Shown: positions 43,059 to 43,494 of the stretch, piece by piece | Position numbering within the stretch: position 1 is the stretch's first letter | How the letters are laid out: the number at the start of each line of letters is the position of its first letter | DNA from: Bremia lactucae | Lineage: Eukaryota; Oomycota; Peronosporomycetes; Peronosporales; Peronosporaceae | Direction of reading: 5' to 3' | Assembly (NCBI RefSeq): GCF_004359215.1 | Contig: NC_090628.1 | Location: 1,250,555-1,294,048, forward strand | Length of the DNA: 43,494 nucleotides | The notes under the pieces: generated by a model | Database searches by the model: none | What the model was told of the DNA's origin: nothing | What the model saw: the letters and a program-made list of their open reading frames with translations, nothing else | Translations under genes and position numbers: made by a program

Positions 43059-43394
43059 ACTTGGGTCACAACCGGCGTGTCAACCCACGACAAAGGCAGC
43101 CAAATTTAAAAAGTCGCACCTCTTTGCCGTATAAATTACTGAGAAGGTCGCGAAAAAGCCCATAAATTGTGAGTGCGCCGATGGCATTCCTGGCCCGCTC
43201 ATGTACGCGCCTACAGGCCGAGGCTGGTTAATAAGCTTCTTGACCACCTTGTTGATTACGACGCTAACGAGCTACCAAACAATAACATATCGCAAGTGGG
43301 GTAGAATTTGAGAAAAAATGTAATTTTCTCACTGCCCAATAAGCATACTAATGCTATCTAAATCGCGTTGCAAAGCGATGGCAGTAAGGTATAC
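43059..43394 (-). pseudogene. Dolichyl-diphosphatase (DOLPP1/CWH8-type) gene fragment
   Basis: The minus strand has two exon pieces: 43394-43333 (LTAIALQRDLDSISMLIG) and 43263-about 43070, joined through a 69-nt GT-AG intron in phase. The second reads NKVVKKLINQPRPVGAY, then SGPGMPSAHSQFMGFFATF. This is the PAP2 phosphatase signature: K....PRP and PSAHS with the catalytic His, followed by the SQFM typical of dolichyl-diphosphatases, which recycle dolichol phosphate at the endoplasmic reticulum. Both outer ends stop at LTRs (43058 and 43395), so N- and C-terminal parts are lost from this locus. The remaining sequence shows no internal stop, which suggests recent disruption. Confidence 0.87.
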
Positions 43395-43494
43395 TGTAAC
43401 GGGGCACTACGACTTGTACTGTTTCAGTACAAGCCCACTTCACACTGCTTCAGTTGTGAGTGGTGCCTTACGTTAGGTGGCGTACACTGTACGT
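43395..43494 (-). mobile_element. Gypsy LTR, family 1, partial at window edge
   Basis: TGTAACGGGGCACTACGACTTGTACTG matches the 3' end of the family-1 LTR in minus orientation, and runs off the window. It faces the LTR at 42608-43058 across the dolichyl-diphosphatase fragment. Its hairpin reads GACTTGTACTG-ttt-CAGTACAAGCC. Confidence 0.88.

Overview
The window looks like a piece of an oomycete genome, probably a downy mildew or Phytophthora relative. The evidence is short GT-AG introns of 61-99 nt, chromodomain-type Ty3/Gypsy and Ty1/Copia retrotransposons of the kind common in these genomes, and orthologue-like genes (PPWD1, UBAC2, ZnT, cathepsin, dolichyl-diphosphatase, a PMP34-like carrier) with eukaryotic architecture. 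The lineage call is inference; the domain calls come from reading the translations. Exon structures were worked out by eye from splice sites, reading phase and conserved protein motifs.

Layout. 1-4154: broken Gypsy sequence (a pol fragment on the minus strand, a partial LTR, a gag fragment on the plus strand, and a second-family LTR). 4341-5473: a SAP30-like/PHD-finger gene with three proposed introns. 5835-6042: a small nuclear insert of mitochondrial origin that joins atp9 to cox1. 7164-8287: a secreted, membrane-anchored EGF-like protein with one intron. 9.6-17.1 kb: a Gypsy element on the minus strand (5' LTR at 16671-17098, then gag, protease, RT) that is rearranged and inverted internally. 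17.1-21.0 kb: no identifiable gene, with one solo LTR-like copy. 21.0-32.5 kb: a second minus-strand Gypsy element (3' LTR at 21010-21532; gag remnant near 32.4 kb), split by a complete but decayed Copia element (25010-29764).

32.8-40.6 kb is the gene-rich island: PPWD1 (+), then on the minus strand a broken PMP34-like carrier, a CDF zinc transporter, a cathepsin-L-like protease and a UBAC2-like rhomboid/UBA protein. 40.9-42.1 kb holds a decayed myosin head pseudogene. The right edge has two LTRs pointing at each other with two exons of a dolichyl-diphosphatase gene between them.

The most unusual signal is in the Gypsy sequence. Both LTRs and protein-coding parts are packed with short perfect hairpins (stems of about 7-12 bp, loops of 3-12 nt) every 20-40 nt. 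I did not notice this in the host genes or the Copia element. A second unusual signal is a set of open frames reading against pol, between the integrase C-terminus and the 3' LTR, in both Gypsy elements. I saw no rRNA, convincing tRNA or CRISPR-like array.
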